Shown here one piece after another: positions 24,704 to 33,454 of a stretch of 64,000 bases of DNA (its first letter is position 1; every line of letters starts with the position of its first letter). The position numbers and the translations under genes were made by a program. The notes under the pieces were generated by a model that was given only the letters and a program-made list of their open reading frames with translations, was not told where the DNA came from and did no database searches. The DNA is from Candidatus Villigracilis propinquus. GTDB lineage: Bacteria; Chloroflexota; Anaerolineae; Anaerolineales; Villigracilaceae. Where the stretch lies: NCBI GenBank assembly GCA_016714565.1, contig JADKDM010000001.1, positions 1-64,000 of the forward strand, given 5' to 3'.

Positions 24704-25552
24704 ATGATCAACTGGCAGGAACTAACAATTGATATGTTCGTTCAACAATTACGGACGGTATATCAACGCACATACGGAGATATCAACAGTGATTATGGCC
24801 GTATCGTTGCCTGGTGCGGACGGTTGGTGCTTGAGAATATCGCCAACTCCGATGCGTTGTATCACGACATCGATCATACGATCATGGTTTCGCTGGCCGG
24901 GCAGGCGATCATCGAAGGAAAACACCTGCGCGAAGGCGGCGTAACCCCGCGTGATTGGATGCACTATATGATCGCAACTCTCTGCCACGATATTGGCTAC
25001 GTCAAAGGGGTGTGCAAAAACGATGGCAAGGATATGTTTGCAACCGGCGTGGGCGAAGAATTAGTTTATGTCTCCCCCGATGGCACGGATGTGGCGCTTA
25101 CCCCGTACCACGTCAACCGCAGCAAGATGTTTGTCCGCGAACGCTTCGGGACAGGACTGCTCGAAGGGATGACCAAACATCTGGACGCTGAATTGGTAGC
25201 CTCTTTCATCGAAATGACACGTTTCCCGTCCCCTGATGGGGAGATGTATAAAGACACACGTGGTCTTGGCGGCCTTGTTCGCGCCGCAGATTTTATCGGT
25301 CAACTGGGCGATCCCGATTACTTCCGCAAGACCCCCGCGTTATTTTATGAATTTCAAGAACTTGGCCTGAACGATAAATTTGGTTATAAATTTCCGAATG
25401 ACCTTCGCAAAGGATATGCAAGTTTTTATTGGGGAAGTGTCAGCCTGTATATCAAGGATGCGCTTGAGTATTTGCGCCTGACCGAGGACGGCAAGCAATG
25501 GGTCGCCAACATGTATTCCCATGTGTTTGATGCGGAACACAGCGCAGGTTAA
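24704..25552 (+). CDS. HD-domain metal-dependent phosphohydrolase
   Basis: 282 residues. The HD signature is spread over LYHDIDHTIMVSLAGQ (near 50-65) and MHYMIATLCHDIGYVKG (near 85-101); later HLDAELVASFIEMTR and GLVRAADFIGQLGDP give the remaining conserved His and Asp. Such proteins hydrolyse nucleotide or cyclic-nucleotide phosphates; the substrate here is unknown. The start at 24704 has GAGGAAG. It stands alone, transcribed opposite to its neighbours. Confidence 0.82.
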   Translation: MINWQELTIDMFVQQLRTVYQRTYGDINSDYGRIVAWCGRLVLENIANSDALYHDIDHTIMVSLAGQAIIEGKHLREGGVTPRDWMHYMIATLCHDIGYVKGVCKNDGKDMFATGVGEELVYVSPDGTDVALTPYHVNRSKMFVRERFGTGLLEGMTKHLDAELVASFIEMTRFPSPDGEMYKDTRGLGGLVRAADFIGQLGDPDYFRKTPALFYEFQELGLNDKFGYKFPNDLRKGYASFYWGSVSLYIKDALEYLRLTEDGKQWVANMYSHVFDAEHSAG

Positions 25553-25663
25553 ATTTTTTATTTGCACAAAAAGGTATTTTGGAGTGCGCAACTTCTACTT
25601 GCACGTTATCCCGAAGTAGAACTTCGGGACCCCAGAACATCCCCCAAAATTTTGAGAAGATAC

Positions 25664-25699
25664 AAAAAATCACCCGTCACTATGAACGGGTGATTTTTT
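25664..25699. terminator. bidirectional terminator
   Basis: Perfect 14-bp arms AAAAAATCACCCGT and ACGGGTGATTTTTT with an 8-nt loop; lies between the convergent HD and zinc-ribbon genes. Confidence 0.9.
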
Positions 25700-25701
25700 G
25701 T

Positions 25702-25944
25702 TTATATCGGTTTTTGATAAATCAGGTGCCAGCCCTGTTGATTGCAGTTCGGGCAGCCCCGCAGCATTTTTGGGTTGCCTGCCGCTTTCCAGCGGATGCC
25801 GCCCATTTCCCAAACAGAGCGCTCATATTTGCAGTTGGGGCATTGCACCTTCCACGAATCGGAAGATTTTTTCATATCCTCAAATGCGGCTTCGGACAAA
25901 ATTGCTTTTGAGAAACGCTGCCAGAATGAGAGAGGGCTGTCCAT
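25702..25944 (-). CDS. small zinc-ribbon protein
   Basis: 80 residues from ATG 25944, 8 nt past the stop of the aldo/keto reductase gene, so probably in its transcript. Two CxxC knuckles, VQCPNCKYERSVWEM and LRGCPNCNQQGWHL, 27 residues apart, form a rubredoxin-like zinc ribbon. The N-terminal half is helical. Function unknown. The frame is open farther upstream but overlaps the neighbouring gene. Confidence 0.75.
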   Translation of the reverse strand: MDSPLSFWQRFSKAILSEAAFEDMKKSSDSWKVQCPNCKYERSVWEMGGIRWKAAGNPKMLRGCPNCNQQGWHLIYQKPI

Positions 25945-25952
25945 GTGAGGAG

Positions 25953-26897
25953 CTAACCTTTTGAATAGTCCTTGATGGTATCCGTGGCTGCATCCAGTTT
26001 TGCCACTTCTTCCTCGGTTATTTGCCAGCCTGCGCCGCCCGCATTGCTCTCGGCCTGCTTCGGGGTTTTTGCCCCGGGGATGGGCAATGCTCCTTTGCAA
26101 ATGAGCCAGTTCAAAGCGACTTGCGAAGCGGTCTTCCCGCCGTGGTTCTGACCGATCTCCTGCAGCAACTTGGTCACGGGCGGCAGCTTCTTGAGCAATT
26201 CCGCATATTGAGAAGCGCGCACTCCGGGCGGAGGATTCTCCAATGTATATTTTCCCGTCAGCATGCCTTTTTCCAACGGGGAATACGCAATGAGACGGAT
26301 GCCCAGTTCCTTGCAGCGTGCCAGCGTGCCGTTCTTTTCCACTTCGCGGCTGAGCAGGCTGTAATGCACCTGATTGGATGCGAGCGGAATGCCATGCTGT
26401 GCCAGCGTGGAATATGCCCGCAGCATACGCTTCTCTCCAAAGTTAGAGACGCCCACAGTGCGGGTCAAACCCAGTTTCACACATTCCACCATGCCCTCCA
26501 TCATGGTCTCGGGACTCATGACGATAGACGGCCAATGGATTTGGTACAAGTCCACAGACTCGACCCCAATGCGCTCCAAACTTCCCTTCAACGCGCGCAG
26601 AATAGATCCTTTGGTAAATCTCCACGGCCAGGGGAAGAATTTGGTTGCAACCAGAACAGGCTGGTCGGTTTCTTTTAGGAATTTTCCAAGCAGTCTTTCG
26701 GATGTTCCCGAACCGTAGATCTCGGCGGTATCCACAAAGCGTACGCCGAGGTTGAGTGAAACGTCAAATGCCTCGCGGATGTCTTTATCTGTGTGGGTTT
26801 GCCCGTATCCCCAAATGACCCTGTCACCCCATTGCCACGCTCCCAACCCTATTTGGACGGCGTGTAAAAATCGTATCTCGCTGCTTACTTCGGTCAT
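25953..26897 (-). CDS. aldo/keto reductase
   Basis: 314 residues, NADPH-dependent oxidoreductase with a TIM-barrel fold. The catalytic tetrad is visible: Asp and Tyr in FVDTAEIYGSGTSE, Lys in VLVATKFFPW, His in DLYQIHWPS. SNFGEKRM and GAKTPKQAESN are further family blocks near the cofactor site. Closest to the Tas/YajO/IolS-like general group; the substrate cannot be told. The start at 26897 has AAGGAG. First gene of a pair with the zinc-ribbon protein. Confidence 0.92.
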   Translation of the reverse strand: MTEVSSEIRFLHAVQIGLGAWQWGDRVIWGYGQTHTDKDIREAFDVSLNLGVRFVDTAEIYGSGTSERLLGKFLKETDQPVLVATKFFPWPWRFTKGSILRALKGSLERIGVESVDLYQIHWPSIVMSPETMMEGMVECVKLGLTRTVGVSNFGEKRMLRAYSTLAQHGIPLASNQVHYSLLSREVEKNGTLARCKELGIRLIAYSPLEKGMLTGKYTLENPPPGVRASQYAELLKKLPPVTKLLQEIGQNHGGKTASQVALNWLICKGALPIPGAKTPKQAESNAGGAGWQITEEEVAKLDAATDTIKDYSKG

Positions 26898-27057
26898 GTA
26901 CGGCTCCTTCAGGGAATTGGCTGATTTTATCTTAAAAAATCACTCTCACCAAAAATTCAGGTTACAATTCAGCCCGCTCAAAAAATAGTGGAACTACGTG
27001 AACGCGAGCCTCTGCGGGGGATGGGTCTGGCGCTCCCTGAGTTCCGGGAGGTCCCCC

Positions 27058-27834
27058 GTGACATTAAATTCCAACAAGCGGGATGTAGAACCCGCTTCCA
27101 GCCTTAACGATAGGCTGGGTCTGTCCTTTTCAAATTTATCCCTGCTGACGCGTGCCCTCACGCACCGCTCCTACGCCAATGAACACGAAGGTGTGGAAGA
27201 TAACGAGCGCCTTGAGTTTCTCGGCGACGCCGTATTGGACTTTATTGTAGGGGAGTGGGCCTATCACCGATTCCCTGAAATGCCTGAAGGAGACCTGACC
27301 AAGGTCCGTTCTTCGCTGGTGCGAAATGAACGGCTTGCGGAATTTTCGCGCAAACTGGAGCTTGCTCCCGCGCTCCGTCTGGGACGCGGCGAAAAAACCT
27401 CCGGCGGCCAGCAAAAAGAGAACCTGCTTGGCTCCACCTTCGAAGCGTTGGTCGGCGCGTTGTATTTGGATAAACAGAATCTTGAGATCGTAAAGATTTT
27501 CATCCAGCCGTTTCTGGAGTCGATCTACACTTCCATTTTGGATGAACTGCACGACCCGAAGAGCGACTATCAGGAATTGACACAGTCGCTGAAATTGGGG
27601 ACGCCTCATTATCGAGTCGTCGATACCAGTGGGCCGGACCACGCCCGCATCTTCGTAGTGGAAGTGCTGATCTCGGGCGAAGCCAAAGGCCGCGGGTCAG
27701 GCTCGAGCAAAGGCACTGCCGAGCGCGCTGCCGCAAAAGACGCGCTTGAAAAATTTAATTCAAAATCATGGTCTCGGTTGTGGTCTCAGGGCTACCCGAC
27801 CACTAATAATCCAAAATCGTACATCGAAAAATGA
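27058..27834 (+). CDS. rnc: ribonuclease III
   Basis: Cleaves double-stranded RNA in rRNA processing and RNA turnover. I chose GTG 27058 (VTLNSNKRDVEP, with GGGAGG 7 nt upstream), giving 258 residues; GTG 26998 is an in-frame alternative. The RNase III signature is DNERLEFLGDAVLDFIVGEW with the second catalytic cluster in LLGSTFEALVGALYLD. A dsRNA-binding domain follows (DYQELTQSLKLGTPHYRVV, GSSKGTAERAAAKDAL). The last 20 or so residues (SWSRLWSQGYPTTNN) are encoded by a piece of the dispersed palindrome seen at 4137-4186. It is directly followed by smc, the usual order. A TACAAT at 26963 may be the -10 site. Confidence 0.94.
   Translation: MTLNSNKRDVEPASSLNDRLGLSFSNLSLLTRALTHRSYANEHEGVEDNERLEFLGDAVLDFIVGEWAYHRFPEMPEGDLTKVRSSLVRNERLAEFSRKLELAPALRLGRGEKTSGGQQKENLLGSTFEALVGALYLDKQNLEIVKIFIQPFLESIYTSILDELHDPKSDYQELTQSLKLGTPHYRVVDTSGPDHARIFVVEVLISGEAKGRGSGSSKGTAERAAAKDALEKFNSKSWSRLWSQGYPTTNNPKSYIEK
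27769..27806. repeat. dispersed palindrome fragment within the rnc 3' end
   Basis: TGGTCTCGGTTGTGGTCTCA followed by GGGCTACCCGACCACTA matches, with small changes, the right half of the element at 4137-4186 (GTGGTCTC then CAGGGCTACTCGACCACCA). Here it is translated as the C-terminal tail of RNase III. Confidence 0.65.
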
Positions 27835-27838
27835 GCCC

Positions 27839-30800
27839 ATGCCACTTCGTCTAAAATCCCTCGAATTGCAAGGATACAAAACCTTCGCCTCCCGCACCGT
27901 GTTTGAATTTGCGAGCGGCATCACGGCCATTGTTGGACCCAACGGGTCGGGCAAGTCGAACATTGCCGATTCCCTACGCTGGGTGTTGGGCGAACAGTCC
28001 TACCTGCTGCTGCGTGGCAAGAAGACCGAAGATATGATCTTCTCGGGTTCCGAGCAACGCGCACGGGCAGGCATGGCGCAAGCCACCATCACCTTTGACA
28101 ATACCGAGCAATGGCTTCCGTTAGACTTCTCCGAAGTTGCGATGGCGCGTTTTGCCCATCGTGATGGACGCAACGAATATCTAATTAATGGACAGCATGT
28201 CCGCTTGCGTGAGATGAATGAATTGCTCTCGCAGGCAGGCTTGAGCGAACGTACCTACACCATCCTCGGGCAGGGACTTGTGGACGCGTCCCTCGCGCTC
28301 AAGGCCGATGACCGCCGCCGCCTGTTTGAAGAAGCTGCAGGCGTTGGTCTGTACCGCGCCCGCCGAGATGACGCTCTGAAACGCCTCGAAAACACCAAAC
28401 GAAACCTTGAACGCGTTCTGGATATTATGGCCGAGCTTGAGCCGCGTATTAAAAGCCTCGAACGTCAGGCAAAACGCGCCATTGACTTTACCCGCGCCCA
28501 AACGGATATGAAGGCAGTTCTGCGCGAGTGGTACGGTTTCCATTGGCATCGTGCCCAACGTGACCTATCCGATGTCCGCGAAACCGTGCGTGGACAGGAA
28601 AACCGCGTGCGTGAAGCGCGTGAGGCTCACGAGAAAACTCAGGAAGCCTACACAACTTTTCGCGAACGCCTTTCCGGTTTGCGCGCGCAACTCAATGGCT
28701 GGCATCGCCAGTCTGCGGAATTGCATACCCAGCGTGAATCCATCAGCCGTGAATTGGCTGTGTTTGAAGAACGCCGCCGTTCATTGACCGGCACGCAGGC
28801 ATCCATTCTGTCCGATCAGGAAAAGGCGATGGATGAACTGCATCTCGCCAATGATAGATATGGCGAAGCCGAGCAGGAACTTGCCCGCATTCAAGCTGAA
28901 TATGAAGAAGCCAAATCTCAATATGCAAATGCGCAAAATGCATTGCAAACCCGTGTGGGGGAGCGTACGGGTTTTGAAGAACAGCTTGCCGCCATCCGAA
29001 ACCAGATCGAATCTCTCAGCCAGCAGCGTGCCGAAAATAACGCGCGTTTGGATGAGTTGAAGTCGCGTCTCGAATCACAAACACAGAAAATTGAACAAAC
29101 CAAAAATTCCATTGCCAATGCGGAGAATCTCACCGCGAGGGCGAAGGCTCAATTTGAATCTGCGAAAGAGGCTCGCGAGCAGGCTATGCTTGCCCTACAG
29201 GAAGCTGAAGATAAAGCCATTGCCAAACGCAGCGAAGTGGACTCCATCGAACAGGCACGCCGCGAGGCGCTTGAACGTCGCACCAAAGAAGAGTCCGATC
29301 ACTCGCGCTTGAAGGCTCAGCTTGAAGTGCTCGAACAGTCTGAGCAGTCGTTGGCTGGTTATGCCGAAGGCGCGCGCTATCTTCTCGATGCCGCCCGCCA
29401 ATCCAAGCTCACTGGCGCACGCGGTGCGCTCAGTGCTGCGCTTGATGTGCCCGCCGAACTTGAGGTTGCCATTGCTGCCGCTCTCGGCGACACCCTCGAT
29501 GCCGTTTTGCTTGATGAGGATCAACTTGAAGATGCGTTGAGCCTGCTTGAGTCTGATGAGGCTGGGCGCGCGGCTTTACTTCCGATAGATAAGACCTCCG
29601 AGGTCTTTAAGACCTCGGAGGTCTCTGAAGATTTTCTTGGAGTGGCCTCCGAACTCGTCAATGTGTCCGATGATTTGCGCGGCGCGGTGCGCTTGATGCT
29701 TGGCCAAACTCTCATCGTGCGCGATCGTTCCACTGCTCGAAATTTAATTAAGGATATTCCGACTCACGCACGCATTGTGACTCTGCGAGGAGAAGTCTTC
29801 CGCGGTGACGGTTTGATCATCGCTGGTAAAACCGCCTCTTCCTCGACCCTTGGCCGGGGACGCAAAAAACGGGAATTTGAATCCACGCTGGGTGAGCTTC
29901 TCGTGCGCCTTGCGGAATCAAATGAATCCGTGGAGCGGATGTCCAATCAATTGGCGGCGGCGCAGCGTGAACTGATACAAGCCGAGACGGATGCGCGCGA
30001 AGCCCGCGTCAGATTAGGCGAATGCCAGGAGACGGAGCAGCAGGCCGGTCTTGAGTCTGAATCGATGGCGCGTCAGTTGGAGTGGCAGAAAAATCAATTC
30101 GAGCAGTTGAATGCCGAGGCGGGTGAATCTGCTTCGATCCAGCAAAAAATAATTGAATCTCAAACGGAAGTGGAAGCCCGCTCTGTGGAAGCGCAAGTGG
30201 AGTTGAAGGATGTCAGCGCGAAGTTGAAGGAAGTTTCTGCGGACGAGTTGCAGGAGCAGGCTTCGTACTGGAGCACGCGCGTAGCGGTTGCCGAGCAGTC
30301 GGTGGCGGGCGCGCTGGCGAAGAAGGATGAACGCGAAAAGGAAATCACACGGTTGGATGTGCGCCGCGTGGAACTGGCTTCGAGATTGCAGGAAGCACAG
30401 AATTCGCTGAACGTGTTGGACAACGAAAAGACAAACCTGCGCGAGCGCGAAAGCGGCTTGCACGGACAAATTGAAGAAATGCGTGTGCTGATCGAGCCTG
30501 CCGAAAAAGATCTGGAAATGGCCGAGCAGGAAGAAACACGCTTGCAGGAATCTGAAAATAACGCGCAAAAAATATTTGCGAATGCCGAGCGTTCGTTTGG
30601 ACAGGTACAACTGGAACAGACCCGCAAAGCCGAAGCTCTGGAAAACCTGCAACAGAAGATCACCGATGACTTTGGTCTGGTGATGTTCGATTACGCCGCG
30701 GATGTCTCTGGCCCCGTGCCATTGCCGTTGGATGGCATGGTGGAGCAGTTGCCCATCGTGACCGAACTCGCGCCTGAGATCGAAGATCAGCTGACACATT

Positions 30801-31444
30801 TCCGCGCACAGCTGCGCCGCATGGGGCCGATCAACCCGGATGCGAAAGTGGAATACGAGCAGGAAAAAGAACGCTTTGAGTTTATGAAGACTCAGGTGGA
30901 AGACCTGAACAAAGCCGAAGTGGATTTGAAGCAGGTGGTCGCCGAGTTGGACGAAGTGACCAAGCGCGAATTTGTCCGCACCTTTGATGCAGTGGACAAG
31001 CAGTTCCGCGAGACCTTTGTCCGTTTGTTTGGCGGCGGTTCCGCTCGCCTTGCTTTGACTGACCCTGAAAATCTCGTAGATACCGGTATTGAAATCGAAG
31101 CGCGTTTACCCGGCAGGCGTGAACAGGGCTTGGCGTTGCTCTCTGGCGGTGAAAGAAGTCTGACCGCGATTGCGCTGGTCTTTGCGCTGCTCAAAGTTTC
31201 GCCCACTCCCGTCTGCGTGATGGACGAAGTGGACGCGATGCTCGACGAAGCCAACGTGGGCCGCTTCCGCGACCTGCTGGTGGACTTGAGCAAGGACACG
31301 CAGTTCATCATCATCACCCACAACCGCAACACCGTCCAAGCCGCGGATGTGATCTACGGCGTGACGATGGGCCGCGACTCGGCGAGTCAAATTATTAGTT
31401 TGAGATTGGATCAGGTCACGGATGATATGTTGAAGAGGGGATAG
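27839..31444 (+). CDS. smc: chromosome segregation protein SMC
   Basis: Condensin ATPase, 1201 residues from ATG 27839, 4 nt after the rnc stop; the frame upstream merely overlaps rnc. N-terminal Walker A is IVGPNGSGKSNIADSLRWVL, with two long coiled coils (about 165-510 and 680-1020) around the hinge (about 520-660, ARGALSAALDVPAELEVAIA). The C-terminal ABC signature is LLSGGERSLTAIALVFALL with Walker B VCVMDEVDAMLDEANV. Near residues 585-595 the hinge holds an 11-residue insert-like duplication (KTSEVFKTSEV) encoded by a perfect palindrome. Partners ScpA and ScpB are not in the window. Confidence 0.96.
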   Translation: MPLRLKSLELQGYKTFASRTVFEFASGITAIVGPNGSGKSNIADSLRWVLGEQSYLLLRGKKTEDMIFSGSEQRARAGMAQATITFDNTEQWLPLDFSEVAMARFAHRDGRNEYLINGQHVRLREMNELLSQAGLSERTYTILGQGLVDASLALKADDRRRLFEEAAGVGLYRARRDDALKRLENTKRNLERVLDIMAELEPRIKSLERQAKRAIDFTRAQTDMKAVLREWYGFHWHRAQRDLSDVRETVRGQENRVREAREAHEKTQEAYTTFRERLSGLRAQLNGWHRQSAELHTQRESISRELAVFEERRRSLTGTQASILSDQEKAMDELHLANDRYGEAEQELARIQAEYEEAKSQYANAQNALQTRVGERTGFEEQLAAIRNQIESLSQQRAENNARLDELKSRLESQTQKIEQTKNSIANAENLTARAKAQFESAKEAREQAMLALQEAEDKAIAKRSEVDSIEQARREALERRTKEESDHSRLKAQLEVLEQSEQSLAGYAEGARYLLDAARQSKLTGARGALSAALDVPAELEVAIAAALGDTLDAVLLDEDQLEDALSLLESDEAGRAALLPIDKTSEVFKTSEVSEDFLGVASELVNVSDDLRGAVRLMLGQTLIVRDRSTARNLIKDIPTHARIVTLRGEVFRGDGLIIAGKTASSSTLGRGRKKREFESTLGELLVRLAESNESVERMSNQLAAAQRELIQAETDAREARVRLGECQETEQQAGLESESMARQLEWQKNQFEQLNAEAGESASIQQKIIESQTEVEARSVEAQVELKDVSAKLKEVSADELQEQASYWSTRVAVAEQSVAGALAKKDEREKEITRLDVRRVELASRLQEAQNSLNVLDNEKTNLRERESGLHGQIEEMRVLIEPAEKDLEMAEQEETRLQESENNAQKIFANAERSFGQVQLEQTRKAEALENLQQKITDDFGLVMFDYAADVSGPVPLPLDGMVEQLPIVTELAPEIEDQLTHFRAQLRRMGPINPDAKVEYEQEKERFEFMKTQVEDLNKAEVDLKQVVAELDEVTKREFVRTFDAVDKQFRETFVRLFGGGSARLALTDPENLVDTGIEIEARLPGRREQGLALLSGGERSLTAIALVFALLKVSPTPVCVMDEVDAMLDEANVGRFRDLLVDLSKDTQFIIITHNRNTVQAADVIYGVTMGRDSASQIISLRLDQVTDDMLKRG
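29592..29624. repeat. in-frame TTA-loop palindrome inside the smc hinge
   Basis: Perfect 15-bp arms AGACCTCCGAGGTCT (29592-29606) and AGACCTCGGAGGTCT (29610-29624) around TTA. The 33 bp equal 11 codons, so the frame is kept. Same design as 51203-51235 and 39246-39277. Confidence 0.9.
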
Positions 31445-31449
31445 AACAA

Positions 31450-31582
31450 ATGATGAATGCAGAATGATGAACGATGAATAAAAGAGTCATTCTGAATCTC
31501 TTCAATCCTTTCATAACAAAAAAAGGCCCGCCTCAAAATTGAGACGGGCCTTTTTCATCATTCATCATTCACAATTCGTCAT
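31450..31582. repeat. inverted 7-bp repeat arrays flanking a terminator
   Basis: Left array 31450-31477: ATGATGA, ATGCAGA, ATGATGA, ACGATGA. Right array 31555-31582: TCATCAT, TCATCAT, TCACAAT, TCGTCAT, the complementary set. They enclose the terminator at 31519-31555, so the two arrays extend its stem in a loose way. Confidence 0.75.
31519..31555. terminator. bidirectional terminator between smc and the foldase gene
   Basis: AAAAAAGGCCCG-CCTCA pairs with TGAGA-CGGGCCTTTTT with one mismatch. smc (plus) and the foldase gene (minus) converge here. Confidence 0.85.
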
Positions 31583-31589
31583 TGCTCTC

Positions 31590-32966
31590 TTACGGCTTCG
31601 GTGTAGCAGTTCCTTCGAGAGCTTCCAGTGCTTCCGCTTGAGCGGTCAACTGGGCCTCTGCGGCTTCGGTAGCGATGGTGATGAAGTTGGGCTCGTTCGG
31701 CACGCGGGACTGCCAGATGTCAAAGGTCTCTACGCCGTATTCTTCCTTGGCGACGGTCAACCAGTCAGCGAATGCCTTTTGTTTGGCTGTTTCGTATTGA
31801 TCGGCGGTCAGCGGACGGTCCTGCTTGGCGATCAACTGGATGATGTGATAACCAAAGTCACTCTGAACAGGTGCGGTGGTAATGTCACCGGGATTTTCGA
31901 GGGCGAATGCAGCGGTCTCAAATTCGGGGACCATTGCACCAGTTCCAAACCAGCCGAGGTCACCGCCGTTAAGGCCTGAACCTGTGTCTGTGGAAAGCTG
32001 TTGGGCAAGTGTGGCGAAATCCTCACCAGCTTGCAAGCGGACGATGATATCTTTTGCGGCTTGCTCATCTGCCACAAGGATGTGGCGCGCCCAAACCTGA
32101 GTTTGAGTTGTGGCTACATCGGCGGCGATCACTTCGCGGAGTTTCGTCTCAAGGAGCTGAGCCTCAAAGAACTTGCGGAAGATATCATCGTCAAAGCCGA
32201 GTTTCACCATTCTCCCGTTTGCAGCATCAAGCTCGGTCTGAAAGCCTTCGAGGGTGTAGGGTGTTGCGGTCGGTTCCGGTGTGGATGTGGGACCAGCCGT
32301 AGCTGTCGGTGTGGCGCTCGGGGCGATGGTGGCAGTGGCTGTCGGAGCAGATTCAGGGGTGGAGGTGGGTGCCGGGGTATTGGTTGGCGGCGGGGTCTTT
32401 GTGACCACGGCAAATGCTTCCGCTGGAGCGTTGGGCAAAGTCACCAGGGTGGGGGTGACAGTCGGCGATGGCGTTCCGTTGGGGAAATAATTGAACGCGG
32501 TTTTCACGGCTTCATCCAACTCAGCTTGATCGACAGTGATGCCGCGTTTCGCAGCTTCCAAGCGGATCAATTCTTCATTGATCATCTGATCCAGCACCGT
32601 TTGACCAACGATCGTAGGTTGATTCAGACTGCCCTCAATTTGCTGCAACTGGGCGGTCACATCCATACCGAACTGCTGGTATTGCGAATACAGGTTGTAC
32701 TGGCTCAACAATTGCTGGCGTTGCAAGCGTACACGCGGCTCGAAATCCTTAACGAGGATTTTCGTATCGCCAACTTTTGCCACGGGGCGGTTGGCCTGGA
32801 AATACTTGATGTCCAGCCAGCCATAGATCAGCAAAAGCACAACTGCGGCAAGAATGCCGAAGAACGTATACAGGATGATGCGTCCCTGCTGCTGTTCGCG
32901 CTGCAGGCGGGCAACATGTTTCTTATGCAAAACAGGCTTCTTACCCTGTTCATTAGGCATAGTCAT
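31590..32966 (-). CDS. membrane-anchored parvulin-type peptidyl-prolyl isomerase (PrsA/SurA-like)
   Basis: 458 residues. A basic N-terminus is followed by a transmembrane anchor (about 29-50), a SurA_N-like chaperone segment (VAKVGDTKILVKDFEPRVRL to about 150), a Thr/Pro-rich linker (about 165-230, TPPPTNTPAPTSTPE), then the parvulin domain: VWARHILVADEQAAKDIIVR, TDTGSGLNGGDLGWFGTGAM, VQSDFGYHIIQLI. It should help fold exported proteins outside the membrane. The long Thr/Pro spacer inside the chaperone domain is unusual for the family and is similar in style to those in the lipoproteins of this window. The start has AAGGAG. Confidence 0.88.
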   Translation of the reverse strand: MTMPNEQGKKPVLHKKHVARLQREQQQGRIILYTFFGILAAVVLLLIYGWLDIKYFQANRPVAKVGDTKILVKDFEPRVRLQRQQLLSQYNLYSQYQQFGMDVTAQLQQIEGSLNQPTIVGQTVLDQMINEELIRLEAAKRGITVDQAELDEAVKTAFNYFPNGTPSPTVTPTLVTLPNAPAEAFAVVTKTPPPTNTPAPTSTPESAPTATATIAPSATPTATAGPTSTPEPTATPYTLEGFQTELDAANGRMVKLGFDDDIFRKFFEAQLLETKLREVIAADVATTQTQVWARHILVADEQAAKDIIVRLQAGEDFATLAQQLSTDTGSGLNGGDLGWFGTGAMVPEFETAAFALENPGDITTAPVQSDFGYHIIQLIAKQDRPLTADQYETAKQKAFADWLTVAKEEYGVETFDIWQSRVPNEPNFITIATEAAEAQLTAQAEALEALEGTATPKP

Positions 32967-33050
32967 ACTCCTTTATAAAAAACTCAAAACCCTCTGCGTT
33001 CAGTGCGGCAAATCCTTGCCCCCGCATTAGGTGAGTTATTAACATAAATT

Positions 33051-33080
33051 CGGGGCATGGAATTTGATTCCCATGCCCCG
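33051..33080 (-). terminator. probable terminator of rpsF-ssb-rpsR
   Basis: 10-bp GC-rich arms CGGGGCATGG and CCATGCCCCG with a 10-nt loop, 18 nt past the rpsR stop. The T-tract is poor, so it could also be a 3' stabiliser. Confidence 0.5.
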
Positions 33081-33097
33081 CGAAATTCTATTGGCAC

Positions 33098-33400
33098 TTA
33101 GGAACGATTATCGTCCAATGCCCTGCCGCTGAAGGGCAGAAGTGCCACGTGGCGGGACTGCTTTACAGCAGCTGCCACCACACGCTGGTGCTTGGCACAT
33201 GCGCCGGTCTGGCGGCGCGGACGGATCTTGCCGTCTTCGGTTATATATTTGCGAAGCAGGTCAACTTTTTTGTAGTCGATGACCAATTGCTTGTCTGCGC
33301 AAAACTGGCAAAACTTAGGCTTTGCGAAAAACTTGCGATCACCGCCGCCTTCGCCGCCTGAGAAATTGCGCTCACTACGCTCGTTGCGTTCGTCACTCAT
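33098..33400 (-). CDS. rpsR: 30S ribosomal protein S18
   Basis: 100 residues. KFCQFCADKQLVIDYKKVDL, RKYITEDGKIRPRRQTGAC, and KHQRVVAAAVKQSRHVALLP are classic S18. Three Cys (two in FCQFC, one in TGAC) suggest a zinc-binding form. The N-terminal 25 residues are Gly/Glu-rich and variable. It pairs with S6 in the small subunit. Last gene of rpsF-ssb-rpsR; start at 33400 has TTGGAG. Confidence 0.97.
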   Translation of the reverse strand: MSDERNERSERNFSGGEGGGDRKFFAKPKFCQFCADKQLVIDYKKVDLLRKYITEDGKIRPRRQTGACAKHQRVVAAAVKQSRHVALLPFSGRALDDNRS

Positions 33401-33454
33401 GGTTTACTCCAAAACTATTTGAGTCACAGCTGCCTTCAAAGAAAGCTGCCGAGA

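Noticed and set aside
26998..27057. Upstream GTG start of RNase III
   Set aside because: The extension (NASLCGGWVWRSLS) is unlike RNase III and the GTG at 27058 has a better ribosome site.
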